Source: UBA9076 sp964418835 (GTDB lineage Bacteria > Bacillota_I > Bacilli_A > Erysipelotrichales > Erysipelotrichaceae). Taken from it: a stretch of 64,000 nt of DNA. How positions within the stretch are numbered: position 1 is the first letter of the stretch; each line of letters begins with the position of its first letter. Position numbers and translations under genes: made by a program. The notes below the pieces were generated by a model, which was given only the letters and a program-made list of their open reading frames with translations, ran no database searches and was not told where the DNA came from. Of the stretch, positions 52,336 to 61,168 are shown in pieces. The DNA is taken from the NCBI GenBank assembly GCA_964418835.1, contig CAYQNJ010000002.1, forward strand, positions 118,265 through 182,264, read 5' to 3'.

Positions 52336-53564
52336 ATAATTCAGTAGTCTGGCAATTAGAACTTGTTAATTATTTTGTGAAACAATACAATTACCAAGTT
52401 ATTAAACTAGTTGATGAAAATAATACTCAAGATAATGATTTTTGGTTAGTTAATAAGAATCATGAAAGGTATTCAATTATTAAAATTAGTAATAAAAATT
52501 TACCTTTAAATCAATTTCAAGAAAACATGTTGAAGGATTATAGTGTTGAACTTAGTAAGCTTGTTGGTGAATACAAAGAAGTACTTAATATTCATGTAGT
52601 TGATTACAATGATGTGCTAGAGAGTAACTTTATAGCTATTACTGATGATAGTTATAATGGTGAAGATGTTTCAATGTATTTTACAAACTTAAAAAATATA
52701 TTAAAACCTGTAAATAATCCTGTAGAAGAGATTAATAAGATAACCTTAGATCTAAATGAATATTTTAAAAATAAAAAAACTAGTGTTATGCAAAAGAATA
52801 TGCCAGTTGTTACATTAACTATAATGTTTCTTTGTGTTGTCATGTATATGTTAATAAATATTTTTGAAAAAAACTTTAATAGTTTGACTGAATCACAAAT
52901 ATTTTTTGGAGCTTATTATAAGATATTTATAATGTCTGGGGACTATTTTAGATTCCTTAGTGTTGGTTTAACTCATGGGAATTTATTACATCTAGCAATG
53001 AATATGATGGCTTTATATAATTTAGGTAGAGTAATAGAACCTATTTATGGGAAATGGAAATATTTAGTTATATTGATCGTATCTATTATTGGAGGCAGTG
53101 CATTATCTTTTGTATTAGATACTGCTGTAGTTATGACTGGTATAAGTGGAGGTTTATTTGGTTTATTAGGAGCTATATTAGTTTATTATTTTCATTCAGG
53201 CATTATTAATAATCCTGCGTTAAGAAGTAACTTAGTATCAATTCTAATAATTAATTTATTTATTAGTTTTCTTCCAGGTATTGCGTTGTATGGTCATTTA
53301 GGTGGTTTCATAGGTGGAGTTCTTGTCGGTATATTATTTACAGAAAACAAAAACTGGAAGTCATTAAGAACAAATACTTTAATTTCTATAGTAATATTAA
53401 CTTTAATTTTAGGTTATAAAACTATTACTGTTGATAAAACATCGTTAGAAGGCATATATGTTCAAACAGACATTGAATTGTTAAAAAATTATAAGGCTAT
53501 TGGATTAGATTCATATGTAAATCATTTAGAAAAAAATTTGATAGAAATATACAAATATTATTAG
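52332..53564 (+). CDS. Rhomboid intramembrane serine protease, GluP-like
   Basis: 410 residues. A soluble N-terminal domain of about 150 residues resembles that of GluP (YqgP), followed by six or seven TMs. The catalytic Ser is in TGISGGLFG near 270 and the His in YGHLGGF near 321. The HGNLLHLAMNM loop is also typical. It may cut membrane proteins for quality control or magnesium transporter turnover, as YqgP does; no substrate is evident. The start overlaps rluD (ATGA). Confidence 0.9.
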   Translation: MNNSVVWQLELVNYFVKQYNYQVIKLVDENNTQDNDFWLVNKNHERYSIIKISNKNLPLNQFQENMLKDYSVELSKLVGEYKEVLNIHVVDYNDVLESNFIAITDDSYNGEDVSMYFTNLKNILKPVNNPVEEINKITLDLNEYFKNKKTSVMQKNMPVVTLTIMFLCVVMYMLINIFEKNFNSLTESQIFFGAYYKIFIMSGDYFRFLSVGLTHGNLLHLAMNMMALYNLGRVIEPIYGKWKYLVILIVSIIGGSALSFVLDTAVVMTGISGGLFGLLGAILVYYFHSGIINNPALRSNLVSILIINLFISFLPGIALYGHLGGFIGGVLVGILFTENKNWKSLRTNTLISIVILTLILGYKTITVDKTSLEGIYVQTDIELLKNYKAIGLDSYVNHLEKNLIEIYKYY

Positions 53565-53573
53565 GAGAATAAA

Positions 53574-54065
53574 ATGGCAAAAAGAAAAGATATATTATCA
53601 TGGGATGAATATTTTATTGGTTTAGCACATTTATCAGCTTATAGATCTAAAGATCCTTCAACACAAGTTGGTGCTGTTATAGTTGATGATGATAATAGAG
53701 TTGTTTCAATAGGATATAATGGACTTCCTAGAGGATGTTCTGACGATGAATTTCCTTGGGAAAGAGAAGGGGATATATTGGAAACTAAATATCCTTTTGT
53801 GGTACATGCTGAATTAAACGCAATACTTAATAGTAGAAATAGTGTTAAAGATTGTACTATTTATGTTTCACTATTTCCATGCAATGAATGTGCAAAAGCT
53901 ATTATTCAATCTGGAATTAAAAGGATAGTTTATGAATCAGATAAATACTATGATACTGAAATGGTAAAAGCTAGCAAAAGAATGCTAGCTAGTGCAAATG
54001 TTGAATGTAAACAACTTAAAGAAACTATTAAAATAGATGTTACTAAAACTAAGGTTAGTGATTAA
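53574..54065 (+). CDS. comEB: Deoxycytidylate deaminase (dCMP deaminase)
   Basis: 163 residues. Zinc site HAELNAIL with catalytic Glu and PCNECAKAI with two Cys, and the DPSTQVGA nucleotide loop near the N-terminus. It makes dUMP from dCMP for thymidylate synthesis. AGGAG precedes the ATG. It is named ComEB in Bacillus but has no proven part in competence. It ends convergent with rnhC, sharing TTAA as stop codons. Confidence 0.93.
   Translation: MAKRKDILSWDEYFIGLAHLSAYRSKDPSTQVGAVIVDDDNRVVSIGYNGLPRGCSDDEFPWEREGDILETKYPFVVHAELNAILNSRNSVKDCTIYVSLFPCNECAKAIIQSGIKRIVYESDKYYDTEMVKASKRMLASANVECKQLKETIKIDVTKTKVSD
53966..53990 (-). terminator. Possible terminator of rnhC inside comEB
   Basis: AGCTAGC / GCTAGCT hairpin with an 8-base loop; on the minus strand it is followed by only TTTT. 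It is in the comEB coding region. Confidence 0.4.
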
Positions 54066-54910
54066 TCTAAATATGATTTAAGTTTTTCTGTATTTTTAAA
54101 GTGTAGCTTTGCTACATTTTTTAGTTGGTTCTCCCCATATATCTTTACAAAGGATGCACCATCTTTATCTACTTTATCACTAGCTCCCTTAGTGAATTTA
54201 AAATTATATTTTGTTTGCATTTCTTCCCATTTATTCAAAAATGCATATCTTGCGATTATAGAAGCACAAGCAACGGATATATATTTACTTTCAGCTTTTG
54301 TTTCAAAATGTATTGTCTTTATAACATCTTTTTCATTTTTTAAATAATTATAGTAATTATTTTTTGGGGTAAATTGATCAACAACAATTAGATTTGGAAG
54401 TTTATATTTTTTACTTAAATTTATATATGCTTGATTATGTAATAAAGCTTTAATTGAATTCATATTGTATTTAGAATGTATTTCATTATATTTATTATTA
54501 TCAACTATTAATAAACTATAGGGTAGAATTTTCATTAGTTTAGGAGCAATCTCTAGAATAAAATCATCGGTTAATGCTTTTGAGTCTTGTATCTTAAAAT
54601 CTTTAATCTTTTCATAACTAGGTTTATCTACTATACAAGCACATACTGTAACTGGACCAAAATAATCTCCAGTGCCAACTTCATCACTACCAGCTTGATT
54701 TATAAATTCATTTTGAAAACTAGAAGCATAAATATTTGCGTCACTACCTTGAAAAACTACTTTATTAGAATTGTATATAGTTATAGTACAGTTTTCTAAT
54801 TTAAATTGAAACTTAACATACGGTATTTCTTTATCCACAATGTTTTCTTTAAAAGTATTTTTTAGTTTTTCTATCTGTTTTAGTGTTAATGTTAATGTAA
54901 TAGTATTCAT
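54062..54910 (-). CDS. rnhC: Ribonuclease HIII
   Basis: 282 residues. An N-terminal TBP-like substrate-binding domain (1-85) precedes the RNase H fold, with the DEVGTGDYFGP motif near 95 (Asp and Glu of the active site) and later acidic residues. It removes RNA from RNA-DNA hybrids. The start codon is fixed by the family's N-terminus yet has no ribosome site. The -10 box ends six bases before it, so the mRNA may be leaderless. Confidence 0.93.
   Translation of the reverse strand: MNTITLTLTLKQIEKLKNTFKENIVDKEIPYVKFQFKLENCTITIYNSNKVVFQGSDANIYASSFQNEFINQAGSDEVGTGDYFGPVTVCACIVDKPSYEKIKDFKIQDSKALTDDFILEIAPKLMKILPYSLLIVDNNKYNEIHSKYNMNSIKALLHNQAYINLSKKYKLPNLIVVDQFTPKNNYYNYLKNEKDVIKTIHFETKAESKYISVACASIIARYAFLNKWEEMQTKYNFKFTKGASDKVDKDGASFVKIYGENQLKNVAKLHFKNTEKLKSYLD
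54098..54122 (+). terminator. Terminator of comEB inside the rnhC coding region
   Basis: AAAGTGTAGC-TTT-GCTACATTTT, ten pairs with one G-U, then TT. It is antisense to the end of rnhC. Confidence 0.75.
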
Positions 54911-54916
54911 TCTAAT

Positions 54917-54925
54917 ATATTAACA
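54917..54925 (-). promoter_or_regulatory. Extended -10 of rnhC, leaderless placement
   Basis: Minus strand TGT followed by TAATAT (54917-54922), six bases (ATTAGA), then the ATG at 54910. No Shine-Dalgarno can be formed. Confidence 0.45.
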
Positions 54926-54931
54926 CATGAT

Positions 54932-54960
54932 TTGTATTTAGGTGTATATTTGAGTATTAT
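54932..54960 (+). promoter_or_regulatory. Promoter of cvpA-mutS2-uvrC
   Basis: TTGTAT (54932-54937), 17-base spacer, TATTAT (54955-54960). AAGGTG lies before ATG 54984. Confidence 0.6.
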
Positions 54961-54983
54961 ATATAAGGAAATAAGGTGATTAA

Positions 54984-55661
54984 ATGGATTATTCATTTGA
55001 TATATATTTAATAGTAAGCATAGTTGTTATATTGTTTTATTTAATTATGATTTATAGGGGTATTAAAACAGGGTTTTTAGTACAATTAGCTAATACATTT
55101 GGCATTATTGTATCTTTACTAATTGCGACATATGTTGGACCAGTATTTGCTGAATATATTGATTTATGGCCTCATAGTTGGACTTTTACTAATACTGATT
55201 TGTTAAATCAATTATTCTACCCAAAGATTAATGAATTTGCTTGGTTTTTTGTGTTGATAATAGTGTTAAATGTATTTTTTGCTTTAGTAAGACCTGCATT
55301 TAAAGCAATACAAAAAATGCCTTTAATAAAACAATTAAGTGGATTGCTAGGTGGAGTGTTAAGTGTTGTTGTAGCAACATTATGGATTTTACTGGCATGT
55401 ATGTTACTTAGTACACCTTTAATTAAAGATGGAAGTAAAATAATTGATAACACAATATTAAAGAATGTTAAATCATATTCTGATATAGGAATTGGTCTAA
55501 TTTTACAACCTTTAAATGATAATGACACAATGAATAAAATACTAAATGGCATAGAAGAACTTAATGATGATGATAAAATGTGGTTAAGGAATTTTCTAGA
55601 TGAGAATAATTTTAAAGATTTACCAATAGAGGAATTTACACAACAAGATGGAACAAATTAA
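54984..55661 (+). CDS. CvpA-family membrane protein
   Basis: 225 residues with four TMs in the first 155 residues (YRGIKTGFLVQLANTFG start, then FALVRPAF, GGVLSVVVATLWI) and a soluble acidic tail. CvpA proteins are linked to colicin V production and wall integrity, with no firm biochemical role. The gene just before mutS2 is a conserved place for cvpA in Firmicutes. It overlaps mutS2 by 14 bases. Confidence 0.86.
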   Translation: MDYSFDIYLIVSIVVILFYLIMIYRGIKTGFLVQLANTFGIIVSLLIATYVGPVFAEYIDLWPHSWTFTNTDLLNQLFYPKINEFAWFFVLIIVLNVFFALVRPAFKAIQKMPLIKQLSGLLGGVLSVVVATLWILLACMLLSTPLIKDGSKIIDNTILKNVKSYSDIGIGLILQPLNDNDTMNKILNGIEELNDDDKMWLRNFLDENNFKDLPIEEFTQQDGTN

Positions 55662-57948
55662 AGAAAGAATTGAATTGGATGTATTAATATCACAGATGTC
55701 ATCATACTGTGCTTTTTCTCTAGGTAAACAACATCTTGAATCAATTGAACCTTCTTTTGATAGATTAGTTATTAAAAGAGATAATCAAAGAATTAAAGAA
55801 GTACTTGAACTAACGTATAGATATGGAAGTATGCCGTTTAATGGTTTTAAAGATATTAATCAAGCTTTAGAATATGCATTAAGAAATAAAACATTAACCA
55901 GTTTTGAGTGTTTAAATGTATTAGATCATCTAAGAGGTATTAAGGATATTGAGAATTACTTTAATGATTATAAAGTTGAATACAAGGCTATAAATGAACT
56001 TGTGGAGTCTTTATACTATGATGATAAATTATATAAGTTTTTAAGTAATACATTCAATGAATATGGTGAAGTTAAAGACAATGCTTCTAGTGAGTTAATA
56101 CAAATAAGAAACAAACTAAAAAAAATAGAAAGTGAAATATCCTCACTTATTGAAAGATATAAAAGAGATAATTCTTCTAAACTAGTTGATGGAATTGTTT
56201 CCACAAGAAATGATAGGGTGGTTGTTTTAGCTAAGAATGCAGATAAAAATATTCTTGGTGGATTTGTGTATGGTGAAAGTGCCTCTGGACAAGCTGTTTA
56301 TCTAGAACCACCAGTTTTTATTGAAATAAATAATAGAAAATTGAGTTTAAAGTCTCAAGAGGAAGAAGAAGTAGAAAAGATTCTTATGGAATGTACTTCT
56401 AGAATAAAAGAGGTAGCTAATTATCTATCTTATAACCTTAGTACAGTGGCACTATTGGATAGCTTATTTGCTCGTGGACAATGGGGTAAGAATAATGATT
56501 GTACTATAGGTGAATTAGTTGAAGAAAAAGAACTTTCTTTAATTAAAGCTAGACATCCTTTAATAGATCCAAAGAAGGTTGTATCTAATACATATAAAAT
56601 AGAAGACCCTTATAGAGTTTTGTTGATTACAGGTCCTAATACAGGTGGTAAAACAGTAAGTTTAAAAATTATTGGTTTAATGGTTTTAATGACATATTGT
56701 GGTATGCCTATTAGTTGTGATGAAGCAAAAATACCTTTCTTTGATAATGTTTTTATAGATATAGGTGATGAACAATCTGTAGTTTCTAGTTTAAGTACAT
56801 TTAGTGCTCATTTATCTAAGTTGGCACAAATATGTAACGAAGCAACCAGTGATAGTTTAATTTTGCTTGATGAGTTAGGTTCTGGGACAGATCCTAAAGA
56901 AGGAGAAAGTTTAGCAATTGCGGTACTAAATGAATTAAGAGAAAGAAAATCTATTATTGTGGCTACTACGCACTATGGAAGATTAAAATCCTATGGTAAA
57001 AGACATAGTGATATTTTAGTTGCGATGGTTCAATTTGATGTAGAAAAATTAATGCCTACATATAAATTTATTGAAGGTTTAACAGGACAAAGTAATGCAT
57101 TTGATATTGCCCTAAGATATGGATTAGATCCAAAGATAATTAAAAATGCAAAGTTTTTAAAGGATCAAGGTAAGACAACAGAAGATGAACTGATTGAGAA
57201 ACTCGAAAAACAATTAGTAGTTAACCAAAATATTGAAATGAATTTAAAAGAAAAATTAGAAATAATTAATAAAGAAAAAGAGAAGTTGGAAAAAGAAAAA
57301 GATTTTATAGAAAAACAAAAAGAAACACTTTTAAATAATGCAAAGTTGGAAGCAGAGTTATACATAGAAGAAAAAAGAGAAGAAGCTGATGAAATAATAT
57401 CTAAGTTAAGGTCTAAAGGTAATGATATTAAATACCATGAAGCATTAATAATAAAAAAAGAGTTAGAAATAGAAGATGAAATTATTGAAGAAAATAATGA
57501 TAAAGAGTTTAAGGTAGGAGATGTAGTTTCTATTAAATCAAATAATCAAGTCGGTATTATTACTTCTATTAATAAGAAAAGAGTAAATGTTGATGTAAGA
57601 GGGATAAATATTAAATCAAATATTTCAAATATTAGACATAGTGATAAAAAGATTGTTGCTAAAAAGGAAGCTCCTTCATTTGTAAATACCCACAAGATTA
57701 CAGAAACTTCCTTTGAGTGTAATTTAATAGGTTTAAGAGTAGAAGAAGCATTGCAAGATTTAGATAAGTTTCTAGATAATGCCAAATTTTCTAGACTTCC
57801 CATGGTTAGGATAGTTCATGGTGATGGTACTGGTGCTTTAAGAAAAGCAGTACACGAAAGATTAAGAAATGACAAAAGTGTAAAAGAATTTAGACTTGGA
57901 ATGCCTAATGAAGGTGGAACAGGCGCTACTGTAGTTACATTTGGGTGA
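55648..57948 (+). CDS. mutS2: Endonuclease MutS2
   Basis: 766 residues. MutS core and clamp, Walker A GPNTGGKTVS near 330, Walker B LLDELGSGTD near 408, a long charged coiled coil about 510-620, then a KOW-like segment and a C-terminal Smr domain with IVHGDGTGALR near 720. In Firmicutes MutS2 suppresses recombination and splits collided ribosomes. No MutS mismatch-recognition N-terminus is present, as expected. It starts inside the cvpA end. Confidence 0.96.
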   Translation: MEQIKERIELDVLISQMSSYCAFSLGKQHLESIEPSFDRLVIKRDNQRIKEVLELTYRYGSMPFNGFKDINQALEYALRNKTLTSFECLNVLDHLRGIKDIENYFNDYKVEYKAINELVESLYYDDKLYKFLSNTFNEYGEVKDNASSELIQIRNKLKKIESEISSLIERYKRDNSSKLVDGIVSTRNDRVVVLAKNADKNILGGFVYGESASGQAVYLEPPVFIEINNRKLSLKSQEEEEVEKILMECTSRIKEVANYLSYNLSTVALLDSLFARGQWGKNNDCTIGELVEEKELSLIKARHPLIDPKKVVSNTYKIEDPYRVLLITGPNTGGKTVSLKIIGLMVLMTYCGMPISCDEAKIPFFDNVFIDIGDEQSVVSSLSTFSAHLSKLAQICNEATSDSLILLDELGSGTDPKEGESLAIAVLNELRERKSIIVATTHYGRLKSYGKRHSDILVAMVQFDVEKLMPTYKFIEGLTGQSNAFDIALRYGLDPKIIKNAKFLKDQGKTTEDELIEKLEKQLVVNQNIEMNLKEKLEIINKEKEKLEKEKDFIEKQKETLLNNAKLEAELYIEEKREEADEIISKLRSKGNDIKYHEALIIKKELEIEDEIIEENNDKEFKVGDVVSIKSNNQVGIITSINKKRVNVDVRGINIKSNISNIRHSDKKIVAKKEAPSFVNTHKITETSFECNLIGLRVEEALQDLDKFLDNAKFSRLPMVRIVHGDGTGALRKAVHERLRNDKSVKEFRLGMPNEGGTGATVVTFG

Positions 57949-57951
57949 AAT

Positions 57952-59715
57952 ATGAAAGAATATTTAAAAGCTAAGTTATCAACATTAACACAAGAACCTG
58001 GCTGTTATATCATGAAGGATAAAAACAACAAGATTATTTACGTTGGTAAAGCAAAAAATTTAAAAAATAGAGTAAATCAATATTTTGTTGGTGCGCATGA
58101 TTATAAGACAACTAAAATGGTAAGTCTTGTAAATGATTTTGACTTTATCATTACAGATAGTGAAAAAGCTGCACTTCTTTTAGAGATTAATTTAATTAAG
58201 AAACATAGACCTAGGTACAATATTATGTTTATAGATGATAAATCTTATCCATATATTAAACTAACAAATGAAAAGTATCCTATCTTAAGTGTAGTTAGAG
58301 ATATAAAAAAAGATAAGAAAAGTAAATACTTTGGTCCTTATCCTGATGTTGGAGCTGCATATCAAACATTAAAAATTCTAAGAGAGTTATATCCATTAAG
58401 AAGATGTAAGACAATTCCAAAAAAAGTTTGTTTATATTATCATTTAGGTCAATGCTTAGGACCTTGTGAGTATGAGATAGATTCAAGTGTTTATGAAGAT
58501 ATGTCTAATAAAATTACAAGATTTTTAAAAGGTGATACTAAAGAAACAGTAGATGAATTATATAAAAAGATGTATGAAGCAAGTGATAAGATGGAATATG
58601 AAAAAGCTAAAGGATATTCTGATTCCATAAAGTCAATAAATTATATTGTTTCCCAACAAGAAATGGAAAAAGAAGATAATTACGATAGGGATGTATTTGC
58701 ATACTACAGTGATAAAGGCTATATAGCTATACAAGGCTTTATGGTAAGAAGTGGTAAACTTTTAGAACGAGAGTTTAAATTATTAGGTCTATATGGAGAT
58801 CCTGATGATGAATTTATTTCTTTCTTAACTCAATACTATGATAATCATATAAAGCCTAATGAAGTAGTCTTACCATTAGGATTAGATATTGAAGGTTTAA
58901 CAGATATCCTCGATATAAAAATTGTTCAACCATATAAGGGATATAGAAAAAAACTAATTGATATGTGTCTAAATAATGCAAAGAATCAATTAGAATTAAA
59001 ATTTGAAGTAGCCCAAAAACAATATGATGATATTGAAAGAGCTACTGAACAACTAAATGAGTTAATAGGTAAAGAAATTCATAGGATTGAGTTATTTGAT
59101 AACTCTCATATTTCAGGTGCTTTTACAGTAGGGGCACTAGTAGTTTATGAAGATGGTTTACCAATAAAAAAAGATTACAGATTATTTAAGTTAAGCACAG
59201 GTAATAGTGATATTGATTCAATGAAAGAAGTATTGTATAGAAGGTATTTTAGGTTGCTAAGTGAAGATGGAAGGATGCCTGATTGTATTATTGTTGATGG
59301 TGGGGTTCCACAAATAAACGCGACAAAAAGTATAATCAATGATTTAGATTTAGATATTACAATACTTGGTTTGGTTAAAGATGAACATCACTCTACATCA
59401 GCTTTGTTAGATGATATCGGCAATGCATATGAAATAGATAAGGGTAGTGAATTATTCTTTTTACTTTCTCGTATGCAAGATGAAGTACATCGAGTTGCGA
59501 TTAGTTATCATAAGAAACTTAGAAAAAAAGCTCAAACAAAATCTATATTAGATGAAATAGATGGAGTAGGTACAGTTAGAAAGAGCAAGTTATTGAAACA
59601 TTTTAAAAATTTTAAAGGAATTAAAGAAGCAAGTATTGAAGAGTTAAGTGAAGTTGTTCCAAATGATGTCGCAAAGAATATTTATAGCGTATTACATGAA
59701 AGTGATATGCTATAA
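57952..59715 (+). CDS. uvrC: Excinuclease ABC subunit C
   Basis: 587 residues. GIY-YIG nuclease PGCYIMKD...YVGKAKNLKNRV at 15-40, cysteine motif LRRC...CLYYHLGQCLGPC near 145-165, UVR motif near 205-235, RNase H-like nuclease with ELFDNSHISG near 380, and C-terminal HhH near 535-585. It makes both cuts in nucleotide excision repair. It lies three bases after mutS2. Its TAA stop is part of the -10 box of the next gene. Confidence 0.96.
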   Translation: MKEYLKAKLSTLTQEPGCYIMKDKNNKIIYVGKAKNLKNRVNQYFVGAHDYKTTKMVSLVNDFDFIITDSEKAALLLEINLIKKHRPRYNIMFIDDKSYPYIKLTNEKYPILSVVRDIKKDKKSKYFGPYPDVGAAYQTLKILRELYPLRRCKTIPKKVCLYYHLGQCLGPCEYEIDSSVYEDMSNKITRFLKGDTKETVDELYKKMYEASDKMEYEKAKGYSDSIKSINYIVSQQEMEKEDNYDRDVFAYYSDKGYIAIQGFMVRSGKLLEREFKLLGLYGDPDDEFISFLTQYYDNHIKPNEVVLPLGLDIEGLTDILDIKIVQPYKGYRKKLIDMCLNNAKNQLELKFEVAQKQYDDIERATEQLNELIGKEIHRIELFDNSHISGAFTVGALVVYEDGLPIKKDYRLFKLSTGNSDIDSMKEVLYRRYFRLLSEDGRMPDCIIVDGGVPQINATKSIINDLDLDITILGLVKDEHHSTSALLDDIGNAYEIDKGSELFFLLSRMQDEVHRVAISYHKKLRKKAQTKSILDEIDGVGTVRKSKLLKHFKNFKGIKEASIEELSEVVPNDVAKNIYSVLHESDML

Positions 59716-59716
59716 T
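59708..59716 (+). promoter_or_regulatory. Extended -10 promoter of vanY overlapping the uvrC stop codon
   Basis: TGC followed by TATAAT (59711-59716); the uvrC TAA is bases 59713-59715 of this box. Leader about 12 nt, with AGAGGT. Confidence 0.6.
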
Positions 59717-59734
59717 CTTATAGAGGTAATTTAA

Positions 59735-60730
59735 ATGAAAAAAGGAAGTTTAGGATTAGTGTTATTTGTGACAGCAATTTTTTTAAGTTCTTTTTCATTT
59801 ATGAATTATAACTATGATCCTCTATCAAGATATCCATATCAAAATAAAGAAGATAGAGAATTAATAAAACAGTATTTAAATGATGATGAAATAGAATATA
59901 TTATAGAATATAGTATAGCTCCAAGTTTATTTGTGGATTTTATAAAAGAAAATGATTTTAATATATATCATGCGAAAGAATACTTTGATCTAAGTAAACT
60001 TCAATGGAATGAGTCAAAATCTAACATTGTAAAAATGGTAGAAGAAACCCGTGATAACATGAGTGTTGAGGTATTAAATGCATATTTAATACATTATTCT
60101 TATAGTGAATTATATTATTGGTTAAAACATGGTGATGAGTTTAATCCTTCTTCTACATTTGTGATAAATGCAGGGGATATGAGTGCATATGTTGATGATA
60201 ATAATACTATTGGTATTAGAACACCATTTAATCTACAAATATTAAATGAAGATATACCAACATTAAATAACAATGAAGTAATAGTTGATATAGCTATACA
60301 ACAACCCTTAAATGATTTATGTAATGCTATTAAACAAGAATTTTCTAGTGGTAAATGTGGTGGTTTGTTAGTAGAAAATGGGTATATATCTTATCAACAA
60401 CAAAAATCGCTATTTGAAGGTGCAGTAGCTGTTTATGGTAGTAAAGCAATTAATTATGAATTTTATCCTGGACATAGTGAACATCAGTTAGGTTTAGCTA
60501 TTGATTTTGCGATTAAAGATGTTGATGGAGAAAATTTTGGTAGAACCAACCAAAGTTTTTGGTTAGTAAACAATGCATATAAATATGGTTTTATTGAAAC
60601 TTATAGTTTAAACAAAGCTAGTTTATATAATAAAGAAGCTCAACCTTACCACTATAGATATGTTGGGGTTGAACTTGCAAAATATATGTATGATGCCAAT
60701 CTTTCTTTAAAAGAAACACTTGGTAAATAA
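59735..60730 (+). CDS. vanY: D-alanyl-D-alanine carboxypeptidase, VanY/M15B family
   Basis: 331 residues with an N-terminal TM or signal anchor (5-25), a helical linker of about 165 residues, and a C-terminal M15B domain. Zinc and catalytic motifs are GHSEHQLGLAIDF near 246 and PYHYRYVG near 306. It trims D-Ala from peptidoglycan stem peptides outside the membrane. No vanH, A or X is present, so a housekeeping wall role is more likely than glycopeptide resistance. Confidence 0.92.
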   Translation: MKKGSLGLVLFVTAIFLSSFSFMNYNYDPLSRYPYQNKEDRELIKQYLNDDEIEYIIEYSIAPSLFVDFIKENDFNIYHAKEYFDLSKLQWNESKSNIVKMVEETRDNMSVEVLNAYLIHYSYSELYYWLKHGDEFNPSSTFVINAGDMSAYVDDNNTIGIRTPFNLQILNEDIPTLNNNEVIVDIAIQQPLNDLCNAIKQEFSSGKCGGLLVENGYISYQQQKSLFEGAVAVYGSKAINYEFYPGHSEHQLGLAIDFAIKDVDGENFGRTNQSFWLVNNAYKYGFIETYSLNKASLYNKEAQPYHYRYVGVELAKYMYDANLSLKETLGK

Positions 60731-61120
60731 TTATAAGTTTCTCATTGCTTTAATAAATTTGTTTTCGTTTCTTAAAGGTTTTCTAGTTATTGTATTTCTT
60801 ACACTAGTATTGATTCTTTTGATTCCCTTATCATTTGAATCATTATAGTTTTTAAAAAAGAAGTAAGACATTATTATATAAGGTGTAATCTTTTTGATCA
60901 TAGTAATATATTTATTAATACCTTCTGTAATAGAGGTTACAGATGAATTTAGATTTTGTACATCTGCATTTAACTTAGTTATCTCTGGTTCATGTGATTT
61001 TACTACTTTGAAGAAACTAAAAAACTTAGACAGTAATAAAAAAAGTGAAATAATTGTAATCGCAATTGCTAAGTATAGTATCCAGTAATTAAATGGATAT
61101 AAATTAAAGTTATTTATCAT
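60731..61120 (-). CDS. Small membrane protein of unknown function
   Basis: About 129 residues. One TM at 10-35, a predicted helical coil with heptads (TKLNADVQNLNSSVTSITEGI) near 48-68, a second short hydrophobic stretch near 77-92 and a basic C-terminus. The layout recalls DUF948/YtxG-type small coiled membrane proteins, but I cannot assign it. TAGGTGAT supports the ATG at 61120. It is convergent with vanY; the stop is immediately after the vanY stop. Confidence 0.7.
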   Translation of the reverse strand: MINNFNLYPFNYWILYLAIAITIISLFLLLSKFFSFFKVVKSHEPEITKLNADVQNLNSSVTSITEGINKYITMIKKITPYIIMSYFFFKNYNDSNDKGIKRINTSVRNTITRKPLRNENKFIKAMRNL

Positions 61121-61137
61121 AGTCATCACCTAAATAG

Positions 61138-61143
61138 ATTATA
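61138..61143 (-). promoter_or_regulatory. -10 box of the small membrane protein gene
   Basis: Minus-strand TATAAT, about 17 bases before ATG 61120. Leader about 11 nt. Confidence 0.4.
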
Positions 61144-61168
61144 ACATTATTAAATATATAGAGGAAAT

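Noticed and set aside
57241..57390. Lysine/glutamate-rich repeats in mutS2
   Set aside because: This is the normal coiled coil of MutS2 before the KOW and Smr domains, not a DNA repeat element.
59735..60730. Vancomycin resistance cluster
   Set aside because: Only a VanY-type carboxypeptidase is present; no ligase, dehydrogenase or VanX-type gene accompanies it.
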